Assembly (NCBI GenBank): GCA_963845895.1
Contig: CAWJTN010000001.1
Span: forward strand, 992,001-1,056,000
Direction: 5' to 3'
DNA length: 64,000 nt
DNA from: CAWJTN01 sp963845895
GTDB taxonomy: Bacteria; Patescibacteriota; Microgenomatia; UBA1406; GWC2-37-13
The translations under genes and the position numbers were made by a program. The notes beneath the pieces are model-generated. The model worked only from the letters and a program-made list of their open reading frames with translations, searched no databases and was not told where the DNA came from. Below are positions 57,830-64,000 of the stretch, one piece after another; within the stretch, counting starts at the first letter, position 1; each line of letters starts with the position of its first letter.

Positions 57830-57845
57830 GGAGGGGCAAGCCTCC
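57830..57845. repeat. GGAGG/CCTCC hairpin after rplJ
   Basis: GGAGG (57830-57834) pairs with CCTCC (57841-57845) around GGCAAG, preceded by ACTTC. It resembles the CTTCG...GGGCAAG family. A T-run follows only on the plus strand, so it would not end the rplJ-rplL transcript. Confidence 0.45.
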
Positions 57846-57848
57846 TTT

Positions 57849-58379
57849 TTAATTTGATTTGTTCTTTAATAAATAAACTAATTTATTTAAGTTAAACTTC
57901 ATCGAATAAACCAATCTTGACGAGGGAGATTTAAATGAACCGATAATATTAGCAATAAGTTGATCTTTAGGCGGTAATTGAGCTATGATTAAAAGTTCTG
58001 AATCCTTATATGTTTTACCATCAAGAACTCCAAATTTAAAAGAGAGTGTTTTTTCTTTTTTTATAAATTGATAAAATGCACTAAGTCCTTGACTCCAGTC
58101 GACTGAAAGAACTAATAAGGCGCTCGGATCCTTAAGAGGAAAAAAACTTTTCTTTATAGATGAATAAAGATTGTTTGTAGTTGAAAGTTTGTTGATAGTT
58201 TTTTCAAATAAAGTATTTTTTGTGACACTAAATTTAGACTGTGATTTTTTTAATTCCTTACGGAGAGTTTCTAAAGCCTGATGGGTAGGGGTTATCAGCC
58301 TTATGAAAACGAAATTGTGGTTTTTACTGAGGAGATCAATGTTTTTTTGGACAATACCGATTTTCTTTTGTTGAAGCAT
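57849..58379 (-). CDS. rplJ: 50S ribosomal protein L10
   Basis: A 176-residue ribosomal stalk base protein. QQKKIGIVQKNIDLLSKNHNFVFIRL and SKFSVTKNTLFEKTINKL match the L10 N-terminal domain, and KDPSALLVLSVDW and FKFGVLDGKTYKDSELLIIAQLPPKDQLIANIIGSFKSP are conserved L10 blocks. It binds 23S rRNA and L12 dimers. I chose the ATG at 58379; the ATG at 58400 adds seven residues (MWRTVKK) and cannot be excluded. The operon leader carries an L10-type hairpin, suggesting autoregulation. Confidence 0.9.
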   Translation of the reverse strand: MLQQKKIGIVQKNIDLLSKNHNFVFIRLITPTHQALETLRKELKKSQSKFSVTKNTLFEKTINKLSTTNNLYSSIKKSFFPLKDPSALLVLSVDWSQGLSAFYQFIKKEKTLSFKFGVLDGKTYKDSELLIIAQLPPKDQLIANIIGSFKSPSSRLVYSMKFNLNKLVYLLKNKSN

Positions 58380-58400
58380 TTTTTTTACCGTTCTCCACAT

Positions 58401-58497
58401 AAATGCGGAGAAAATTTATCTGGGGGATAATTCTTAAAACCCACCTTCGCTAAAGCTACGGTGGGCAAGCCCAGAGTCTTAGGTGACAAACATTATA
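58401..58497 (-). promoter_or_regulatory. rplJ promoter and L10-type leader
   Basis: The extended -10 TGGTATAAT (TATAAT at 58497-58492) starts transcription at about 58485; TTGACA lies 21 nt upstream, longer than ideal. The leader folds into an outer stem TCTGGG/CCCAGA (58475-58470 with 58424-58419) and an inner stem CCCACC/GGTGGG, with unpaired bases between. This resembles the L10 leader where L10(L12)4 binds to repress its own operon. The inner stem is also a copy of the CTTCGCTAAAGCTACG palindrome family. Confidence 0.6.
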
Positions 58498-58520
58498 CCA
58501 TAATTAAACAATGGTTGTTG

Positions 58521-58823
58521 TCAACTTTCACTAAGAAGCTCTTTTAAAGTTTTTGGTTCCTTTTCAATCTTTGTGTCTTTTTTATGTTTTTTCCCGACAT
58601 GTTCTGACTGATATTTTTTAGCAATCTGTTGCTTTTTCTGGAATGTTTCTACCCTACCCTTAATATCTAAAAACCTATGTTCTCCAGTGTAAAAAGGGTG
58701 ACATTTATAACAGACTTCTACAGTAATTGATTGTTTAGTTGATCCTGTAGTAAATGTGTTGCCACAGGAAGCACAGGTAACAGTAACATTTGAGTAATAT
58801 TGTGGGTGAATTTTCTGTTTCAT
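58521..58823 (-). CDS. rpmE: 50S ribosomal protein L31
   Basis: A 100-residue L31 protein. MKQKIHPQYYSNVTVTCASCGNTF begins the family domain. Zinc-binding cysteines occur in CASC and CYKC, so this is the zinc-containing form (RpmE rather than RpmE2). The C-terminal 35 residues are a Lys-rich extension. The promoter of the rplJ operon overlaps its 3' end. It starts 11 nt after prfA ends. Confidence 0.93.
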   Translation of the reverse strand: MKQKIHPQYYSNVTVTCASCGNTFTTGSTKQSITVEVCYKCHPFYTGEHRFLDIKGRVETFQKKQQIAKKYQSEHVGKKHKKDTKIEKEPKTLKELLSES

Positions 58824-58833
58824 AAGAAATACA

Positions 58834-59520
58834 TTATACCAAAACTTTTTCCCATTTTCCCTCTTCGATTATTTGTTCCAGGTTATAAAAACTTTTACCA
58901 ATCCTGTGATCAGTGAGCCTGTTTTGGGGAAAGTTATAGGTGCGGATTTTATCAGCCCTTTCTCCTGTCCCTACATTTTTAACATAAGAGAAAACCATGC
59001 CTTTTCTCTTTTCTTCTTCCAGCTGATAAAGCTTTCCCAATAGAAGATTCATGGTTATTTTTCGGTTGGCTTCCTGATAGCGTTCTCTTGAGGCCGTCAC
59101 CACTATTCCTGTCGGTTTGTGGGTCAATCTTACTGCGGTTGAAACTTTATTTACATTTTGTCCCCCTTTACCTCCGCTTCTAAAAAATTGCCATTCCAGA
59201 TCGGCTTGATTTAATCTCACATCAGACTGGATTATTTGCGGTAAAACTACAATTACAGCTGTTGATGTATGTACTCTTCCTCTTCTTTCGGTTTGAGGAA
59301 TCCTTTGAACTCTGTGAACACCAGTTTCTTTTTTATAAAAGGTGAAAGCGTTTTCTCCTGATATTTTTACTATGTTATCATCCAAGTAGGAGAATTTAAA
59401 TCCTTTTCTTTGAGCAAATTTAATATAAGAAAGTAAGAGTTCCTTCATCCATAGTTTTGCTTCATCTCCGCCTACGCCTGGGATAGCCTCAATAATTGCT
59501 ACATTAGGGTTAATCTGCAT
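58834..59520 (-). CDS. prfA: Peptide chain release factor 1, N-terminally short
   Basis: A 228-residue class I release factor. EAIPGVGGDEAKLWMKELL opens the PCRF region, RIPQTERRGRVHTS contains the PxT-type stop-reading motif (PQT, 75-77) of RF1, and RSGGKGGQNVNKVSTAVRL contains the catalytic GGQ (119-121). It should terminate at UAA and UAG. Usual RF1 has about 355 residues; the N-terminal helical domain of about 100 residues is absent, and hisS ends only 6 nt upstream, so no lost exon or frameshift is hidden. Loss of domain 1 may be lineage-typical. Confidence 0.88.
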   Translation of the reverse strand: MQINPNVAIIEAIPGVGGDEAKLWMKELLLSYIKFAQRKGFKFSYLDDNIVKISGENAFTFYKKETGVHRVQRIPQTERRGRVHTSTAVIVVLPQIIQSDVRLNQADLEWQFFRSGGKGGQNVNKVSTAVRLTHKPTGIVVTASRERYQEANRKITMNLLLGKLYQLEEEKRKGMVFSYVKNVGTGERADKIRTYNFPQNRLTDHRIGKSFYNLEQIIEEGKWEKVLV

Positions 59521-59526
59521 AATTAA

Positions 59527-60777
59527 TTATTGTTTATTAACGAGTTCACGGATTAACGAGTTAATGTTAACTTCTTTTTGATCACCGGTTTTCATATTTT
59601 TAAGCTTTACAACGCCTTTTTTCAACTCATCTGGTCCGATGATTATAACATAAGGAATCCCCTTTTTATCGGCATACTTGAGCTGTTTATCAAGCCTATC
59701 GTCAGCTGGAAAAACTTCAGTTGATATTTTTTTTCGCCTTAAAAAATTTGCCGTTTCTAAAGATTTTTCTCTTGTAGTAATATCGAAAATAGTAACTAAT
59801 ACCTTAGTTTGCCTTACATTTTTAGAAATTAGATTAAAATATTCTGCCGCCTCTACCATCCGATCGAAACCAAATGCAATTCCAACAGCTGGAACATTGA
59901 CTCCGCCGAGTTGTTCAATCAATTTGTCATATCTTCCTCCGCCAGCACAAGAATCTATTCCATAACCAGGTAAGGTCACTTCGAAAATCATACCTGTATA
60001 GTAGTCTAAACCTCGAGCTAGTGTTTTTTTAAATTCTATATCCGACTTGGAGACTCCTAAATCATAAGCTAAAGCCAAAATTGTAGCTAAATTAGGCGAA
60101 AGTGGAGCTTTTTTAATCCTTGTTAAGGCATTTGTTACTTTTTCTTCCGACAATCCTTTTTTCACGAGTTCTTTTATCGTTGCTTCTTCTCCAATTTTTT
60201 CTAACTTATCAATAGTTTGGATTATGGATAATACATTGACCTTTTCTGTTTCAAACGGTATAAGATTTTGGAATAAAATCCATCGATCATTAACAAGAAT
60301 TTTAATCTTTGGATAACCAACATTTTTGAATGCAAAATAAGTAGTTGCCAGTATTTCAGCATCAGCAATCGGAGAGTTTGAACCGAAAATATCTATATCA
60401 CATTGAGTAAATTCGCGAAAACGCCCCTTTTGAGGTTTATCAGCTCTAAAGACATTTTGGACCTGATATCTCCTAAAATATTTCGGTAGCTCTTGTTGGT
60501 ATTGTGCTAAAAATCTAGCAGTTGGAACAGTTTGGTCGTAACGTAGGGCTAATTCTCTTTCTCCTTTATCTTTGAAAGTATAAATAAGCTTATCGGCTTC
60601 TTTTCCATATTTACCAAGAAGCAATGACGAATATTCTAATGTAGGCGTTTCTATAGGTTCAAAGCCAAAAAGTTCAAATGTCTCAATCACTTTTTTAGCC
60701 ACAAAATCACGGCTTCTTTTCTCAGAAGGTAAAAAGTCACGAAAGCCTTTAACAGGCTGTAACAATACTTTTTGCAT
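59527..60777 (-). CDS. hisS: Histidyl-tRNA synthetase
   Basis: A 416-residue class II synthetase. VKGFRDFLPSEKR is the family start, YDQTVPTARFLAQ precedes motif 2 (VFRADKPQKGRFREFTQCDIDIFG), and GLDYYTGMIFEV and GGGRYDKLIEQLGG (histidine site and motif 3 region) follow. The C-terminal anticodon-binding domain has DDRLDKQLKYADKKGIPYVIIIGPDE. It charges tRNA-His. An extended -10 TGCTATAAT (60792-60787) lies just upstream, so the ATG at 60777 would be almost at the transcript start; an ATG at 60783 is closer still to the -10 and less likely. Confidence 0.95.
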   Translation of the reverse strand: MQKVLLQPVKGFRDFLPSEKRSRDFVAKKVIETFELFGFEPIETPTLEYSSLLLGKYGKEADKLIYTFKDKGERELALRYDQTVPTARFLAQYQQELPKYFRRYQVQNVFRADKPQKGRFREFTQCDIDIFGSNSPIADAEILATTYFAFKNVGYPKIKILVNDRWILFQNLIPFETEKVNVLSIIQTIDKLEKIGEEATIKELVKKGLSEEKVTNALTRIKKAPLSPNLATILALAYDLGVSKSDIEFKKTLARGLDYYTGMIFEVTLPGYGIDSCAGGGRYDKLIEQLGGVNVPAVGIAFGFDRMVEAAEYFNLISKNVRQTKVLVTIFDITTREKSLETANFLRRKKISTEVFPADDRLDKQLKYADKKGIPYVIIIGPDELKKGVVKLKNMKTGDQKEVNINSLIRELVNKQ

Positions 60778-60803
60778 ATGCATCAAATTATAGCAGAAAA
60801 GTT

Positions 60804-61931
60804 TTATCCACTGAAGGATTCGAGGGTGAGCTGTTTGTTTAGCACTTGGCTATTACGCCAGATTTTTAGATTTACCTTATCGCCTATTTTTTTCTTTAAA
60901 ATCTGTTTTGCTAAAGCTTGATCATCGTTGCCGTTTACTTTCTGTCCGTCAAACTCTACAATAATGTCTTCTTCTTGGATTCCCGCTTTCTGAGCAGGTG
61001 AACTATCAACTACTTGAACAACATAGGCGCCTTCTACCAAATCATTCATTACTGCAGTTTGTTTATCAAGCATTTTATATCTAACTCCAATATAAGGTCT
61101 TTCAAATGACCCGCCTTGCTTGTTAAAATTACTTATCAAATCCTTAACGACATTTATGGGGATTGCAAACCCTATATTTTGTCCTCCTTGAGCGATTGCA
61201 GTATTAATTCCTATAGTTTGACCACTCGAGTCCAAAAGAGGTCCACCTGAATTTCCCGGATTTATAGCCGCATCAGTTTGGATTACATTATCAAGTTTTT
61301 CGACATATCCTTCAAAAGGAGAGCCTGCAGTTATACCCCTTCCCAAGCCTGAAATTATCCCGTGAGTCACAGAATTTCTAAATTCGCCAAGAGGAGTACC
61401 TATGGCGATTACTAACTGTCCTAATTTAAGATTGGAGGAATCTCCCAACTTAAGTGGTTTTAAGCCAGTTGCATTTACTTTTAAAATCGCCAGGTCATTT
61501 AAAGGGTCTCTATAGATTTTATCAACACTATAAGTTTTATTATCATTCGTAAGAACTTTGTAAGTAGATGATGTATCAGAGACAACATGCTTGTTTGTTA
61601 TTATGAGTCCGTCTTGGGAAATAATGAATCCACTACCTATATTTTGATCAACCTTCTGAGTTGTGCTTGGAGCAGGTTGAAATGGACTAAAAGGATTAAA
61701 CGGATTTATCTGGTATCCATTATCTGATGTAATAGATGTGATGCCGACCGTAACGACAGATGGGAGCGATTGTTCGACAACCTTTGTTATCACCGATTCT
61801 TCATATACAACTGTTTGTTTTTCAACTTTTTGAGGAGTTGAGGTCTGATTTTGATTTAGAGATAAAGGATTTTTTTGGACTAAGGCTAGTAAAACAATAA
61901 TTATTGCTAAAAGAAAAAGCAATTTTTTCAT
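60804..61931 (-). CDS. htrA: HtrA/DegP-type serine protease with PDZ domain
   Basis: A 375-residue S1C protease. An N-terminal membrane anchor (3-19) precedes a linker. The catalytic triad is His115 (TNKHVV), Asp146 (NDLAIL) and Ser228 (NPGNSGGPL). One PDZ domain (about 275-372, YIGVRYKMLD to IWRNSQ) follows. It degrades misfolded proteins outside the membrane. It forms a minus-strand group with the S41 protease gene upstream, separated by 5 nt, so the two are probably co-expressed as an envelope quality-control unit. Confidence 0.93.
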   Translation of the reverse strand: MKKLLFLLAIIIVLLALVQKNPLSLNQNQTSTPQKVEKQTVVYEESVITKVVEQSLPSVVTVGITSITSDNGYQINPFNPFSPFQPAPSTTQKVDQNIGSGFIISQDGLIITNKHVVSDTSSTYKVLTNDNKTYSVDKIYRDPLNDLAILKVNATGLKPLKLGDSSNLKLGQLVIAIGTPLGEFRNSVTHGIISGLGRGITAGSPFEGYVEKLDNVIQTDAAINPGNSGGPLLDSSGQTIGINTAIAQGGQNIGFAIPINVVKDLISNFNKQGGSFERPYIGVRYKMLDKQTAVMNDLVEGAYVVQVVDSSPAQKAGIQEEDIIVEFDGQKVNGNDDQALAKQILKKKIGDKVNLKIWRNSQVLNKQLTLESFSG

Positions 61932-61936
61932 ATTTG

Positions 61937-63154
61937 TTATTGTATCAACTGATCAATAGCTTTTTCAAGCTGTGTGTCGTTTTCGTGGGTTAATGTGTTA
62001 CCATCTTTTAATTGATTTTCTACACTAATGTCAGGTTGAATTCCTTTACTGTTAATCCAGTCTCCATTTGGAAGTATCCATTTTGAAACAGTTACATGAA
62101 GGCCAGCTCCGTTATCCAAATCATAAGCTTCTTGGACAGAGCCCTTGCCGAAACTTTTTTCTCCTACAAGTTTTGCTCTTTTGTAGTCACGGAGTGCACC
62201 TGCCAATATTTCGGCTGCAGAGGCAGAACCTTTATTTATCAACACCACCAAAGGTATATCTAAAAGTCTACCTTCTCTTGATACTTCATAGGTTTTATTT
62301 TCTGAGGTACTTGATTCTTGTTTTACCACAGTTTTGCCTACTGGCAAAAATTCTGAAGCGACATATACGGAGCTTTCAAGATAACCACCTGGATTGTCCC
62401 TTAAGTCCAAAATCATACCTTTAATTTCTTTGTTTTGCCATTTTGTAACAACTTCGTCTACAGCCTTATCCCACTCGTCATTCGTATTGTCTCCAAATTG
62501 GCTTAACTTTAAATTAGCAAGCTTTTGATTATTCTTTGTTTCGTAAGTCAAATCCACTGACGATACGTTTATCTGTTCTCTTGTTATGATAACATCAAAT
62601 TCTTTGGAGTCTCTTTCCAAAGTTAGTGCAACCTTAGTTCCTTTGGGTCCCCTTATCTTTGTGACTGTTTCAGGAAGCGTCCAGTTTTTAGTTAATTGAC
62701 CGTCAACTTTATTAATATAATCACCTGCTCTAACACCCGCCTTCATTGCGGGTGAGTCTTTAATCGGTGCAACAACTATGACTCTATTATCTTTAAGTCC
62801 CAACTGCGCTCCTATTCCTTCAAATTTTCCCCCCAAATCCTCTTTGGTTGCTTTATTTTCATCTGGAGTAAGAAAGAAGGTGTACGGGTCGCCTACGGAA
62901 GCGACCATACCTTTTATAGCACCATAATACATATTCTGTTGATTAAGTTTTCCTTTATCAATGTAGTTCTGGCTTAGCTTGTCCCAGGTCTCCCAAAAAA
63001 GACTAAAGTCAAAATTTCTTGAAGTCTTAAGCAAACTGTTATTTGGACTTCCGGTAGTTCTAGTTTTATATTCCCCCAATTTGTAACCTGATCCAAATAA
63101 AAATACTGCGACAGCTAGAAAAAGAATTAAATTTGTAATTTTTTTATTAAACAT
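61937..63154 (-). CDS. ctpA: C-terminal processing peptidase (S41 family, CtpA-like)
   Basis: A 405-residue protease. An N-terminal anchor (7-24) precedes a PDZ domain (about 105-185, GKFEGIGAQLGLKDNRVIVVAPI). The peptidase domain has LDLRDNPGG (250-257), the nucleophile Ser312 in KGSASAAEIL and the general-base Lys337 in GEKSFGKGSVQ. It trims or degrades proteins from the C-terminus outside the membrane. It starts 1 nt after the unknown gene upstream ends, and htrA follows closely. Confidence 0.93.
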   Translation of the reverse strand: MFNKKITNLILFLAVAVFLFGSGYKLGEYKTRTTGSPNNSLLKTSRNFDFSLFWETWDKLSQNYIDKGKLNQQNMYYGAIKGMVASVGDPYTFFLTPDENKATKEDLGGKFEGIGAQLGLKDNRVIVVAPIKDSPAMKAGVRAGDYINKVDGQLTKNWTLPETVTKIRGPKGTKVALTLERDSKEFDVIITREQINVSSVDLTYETKNNQKLANLKLSQFGDNTNDEWDKAVDEVVTKWQNKEIKGMILDLRDNPGGYLESSVYVASEFLPVGKTVVKQESSTSENKTYEVSREGRLLDIPLVVLINKGSASAAEILAGALRDYKRAKLVGEKSFGKGSVQEAYDLDNGAGLHVTVSKWILPNGDWINSKGIQPDISVENQLKDGNTLTHENDTQLEKAIDQLIQ

Positions 63155-63155
63155 A

Positions 63156-63869
63156 TTACCGATAAAAATATATCTTACTATAATTATTATTTATTAAGCA
63201 ATAAGGATAATTTAAACGAAAAATCTTTTTTAAATCTTCATTATTCTTAACTTGGGCATTCGGTGATGATATTTCAGTATCGAGCTTTTTCAAATAAACA
63301 AATCCTTTAATCCCAAGCGCTTCTGCTTTTGCCTGCAAATAATTTGTAAAAGATTCAATAATCATAATTGGATTCAAACTATCTTGAGCCGAAATGGACT
63401 TATCCTTATCTTTGATATAAAGAGCAAATCCTCCAAAATCTGCATTGACTGTTTTTAAGGCAAATTCTTCTGCCGAATCAACCTTTAATTTCATTTCGTT
63501 TTTAGTAATACTATTCACTTCCCCTTTGAAAAATGCTTTTATTTGAGTACTCTGCTGTAAATTTGTAACAAGTAAATTTCCTTCGGAATGATTAATTTCT
63601 TTAATAATTCCCGTATTCTCACTGATGATTGTTTCAGTCGAGAATAAACTTTTTTTTTCCGCTATAATCTCATTCCTTTCAATTTTATCTCCTACAAATT
63701 TTTTTAAATAACGGAATATTTTATCAGGTTTAACCTTAAGTTTTGCTGAAATAGGAATTATTGAATCGGATGGAATTTTTTTTTCAAGAAAAAAACTGTC
63801 AAAATCCACTTTTTGTCCTGATTTAAGCAGGCAAGTCCCTTCTTCTGGAATTGAAATAGTTATAAGCAT
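63156..63869 (-). CDS. Hypothetical protein with barrel-sandwich-like N-terminus
   Basis: A 237-residue soluble protein. Residues 5-75 (IPEEGTCLLKSGQKVDFDSF, KLKVKPDKIFRYLKKFVGDKIERNEIIAEKK) resemble the lipoyl/barrel-sandwich hybrid folds that occur in envelope and transport proteins. The remainder has no recognised motif. It heads the ctpA-htrA group, so a role in envelope maintenance is possible. A TATAAT box (63881-63876) ends 6 nt before the ATG, again suggesting a leaderless transcript. Confidence 0.65.
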   Translation of the reverse strand: MLITISIPEEGTCLLKSGQKVDFDSFFLEKKIPSDSIIPISAKLKVKPDKIFRYLKKFVGDKIERNEIIAEKKSLFSTETIISENTGIIKEINHSEGNLLVTNLQQSTQIKAFFKGEVNSITKNEMKLKVDSAEEFALKTVNADFGGFALYIKDKDKSISAQDSLNPIMIIESFTNYLQAKAEALGIKGFVYLKKLDTEISSPNAQVKNNEDLKKIFRLNYPYCLINNNYSKIYFYR

Positions 63870-64000
63870 ATTTAAATTATATCAATATTTAGGGTTTGAG
63901 GTTGAAAGTTAAAGTTATTATTTTAAACCTTGATAGGAAACGTAAGGTAATAAAGATAGATATCTCGCGTACTTAATTTCTGTGGTTAGTTTACGCTGAT
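63870..64000. other. Right-edge intergenic region
   Basis: Apart from the promoter of the gene ending at 63869, I see no coding or RNA feature here. A plus-strand frame (LKVKVIILNLDRKRK and onward) ends at a TAA near 63978 and lacks a start. The next gene probably lies outside the window. Confidence 0.5.

Noticed and set aside
57830..57845. A terminator between rplJ and rplL
   Set aside because: The T-run is on the plus strand only, while the operon is on the minus strand and rplL must be co-expressed.
62068..62424. A 118-codon plus-strand frame opposite ctpA
   Set aside because: It is antisense to a conserved S41 protease with intact catalytic residues and has shadow-type composition.
1..64000. 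UGA recoded as glycine, as in some CPR groups
   Set aside because: TGA ends several genes at expected places (for example the GT2 gene at 14041-14043 and znuC), and no conserved Gly is replaced by TGA.

Overview
The window reads like a chromosome segment of a low-GC bacterium of the Candidate Phyla Radiation (Patescibacteria), most likely a Microgenomates-type lineage. This is inferred from style, because no rRNA is present. The clues are compact genes with 4-nt ATGA overlaps, a release factor 1 that lacks its N-terminal domain, a DEVD-type RNA helicase, many DUF2079/DUF2142/GT-C-like membrane proteins, dispersed palindromic repeats, and many promoters whose -10 box lies only 6-9 nt before the start codon (leaderless mRNAs). 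TGA is used as an ordinary stop, so this is not a UGA-recoding CPR group.

Layout. 1-3.3 kb: a minus-strand metal-homeostasis operon (Fur-family regulator, then znuA, znuC, znuB and a DsbA-like protein that runs off the left edge) behind a promoter with a near-perfect 23-bp operator. 3.3-6.1 kb: a HIT protein and three unrecognised genes separated by small repeats. 6.1-8.8 kb: a MITE-like element, tRNA-Ser, a DEAD-box helicase, and an odd tRNA-Leu locus in which an intact tRNA-Leu(UAG) lies inside a broken tRNA-Leu(UAA). 8.8-11.5 kb: a Fic protein, a GxxExxY cassette with inverted repeats, and a tyrosine recombinase. 11.6-17.3 kb: DUF2079 protein, GT2, EamA transporter, GalE and a GT-C-like protein. 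17.3-20.8 kb: an accessory segment between a degenerate and an intact tRNA-Gly, holding a Panacea antitoxin-like pair, an IS with one DDE transposase, and cytidine deaminase.

20.8-48.6 kb is a large cell-surface polysaccharide locus: a flippase, a Wzm/Wzt ABC exporter, GDP-mannose dehydratase, RmlC, WecB, several epimerases, GT2/GT4 enzymes, methyltransferases, seven large membrane proteins, and decayed rmlD and rfbH genes. Together these would make, modify and export a variable glycan. Two gene fusions (SDR with Gfo/Idh/MocA; GT4 with GT2) and a shared coiled-coil/aromatic module in two proteins stand out.

48.6-64 kb is conserved housekeeping: lepA, then on the minus strand miaA-folD, gyrA, ppa, gyrB, rplJ-rplL with an L10-type leader, rpmE-prfA, hisS, htrA, ctpA and one unknown.

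The main theme beyond the genes is a set of short palindromic repeat families. They lie between genes and also in frame inside xerC, a GT-C-like gene, lepA and miaA, resembling the protein-coding palindromic elements known from Rickettsia. A remnant that looks like the start of a REP-associated (Y1) transposase lies in one of the elements.
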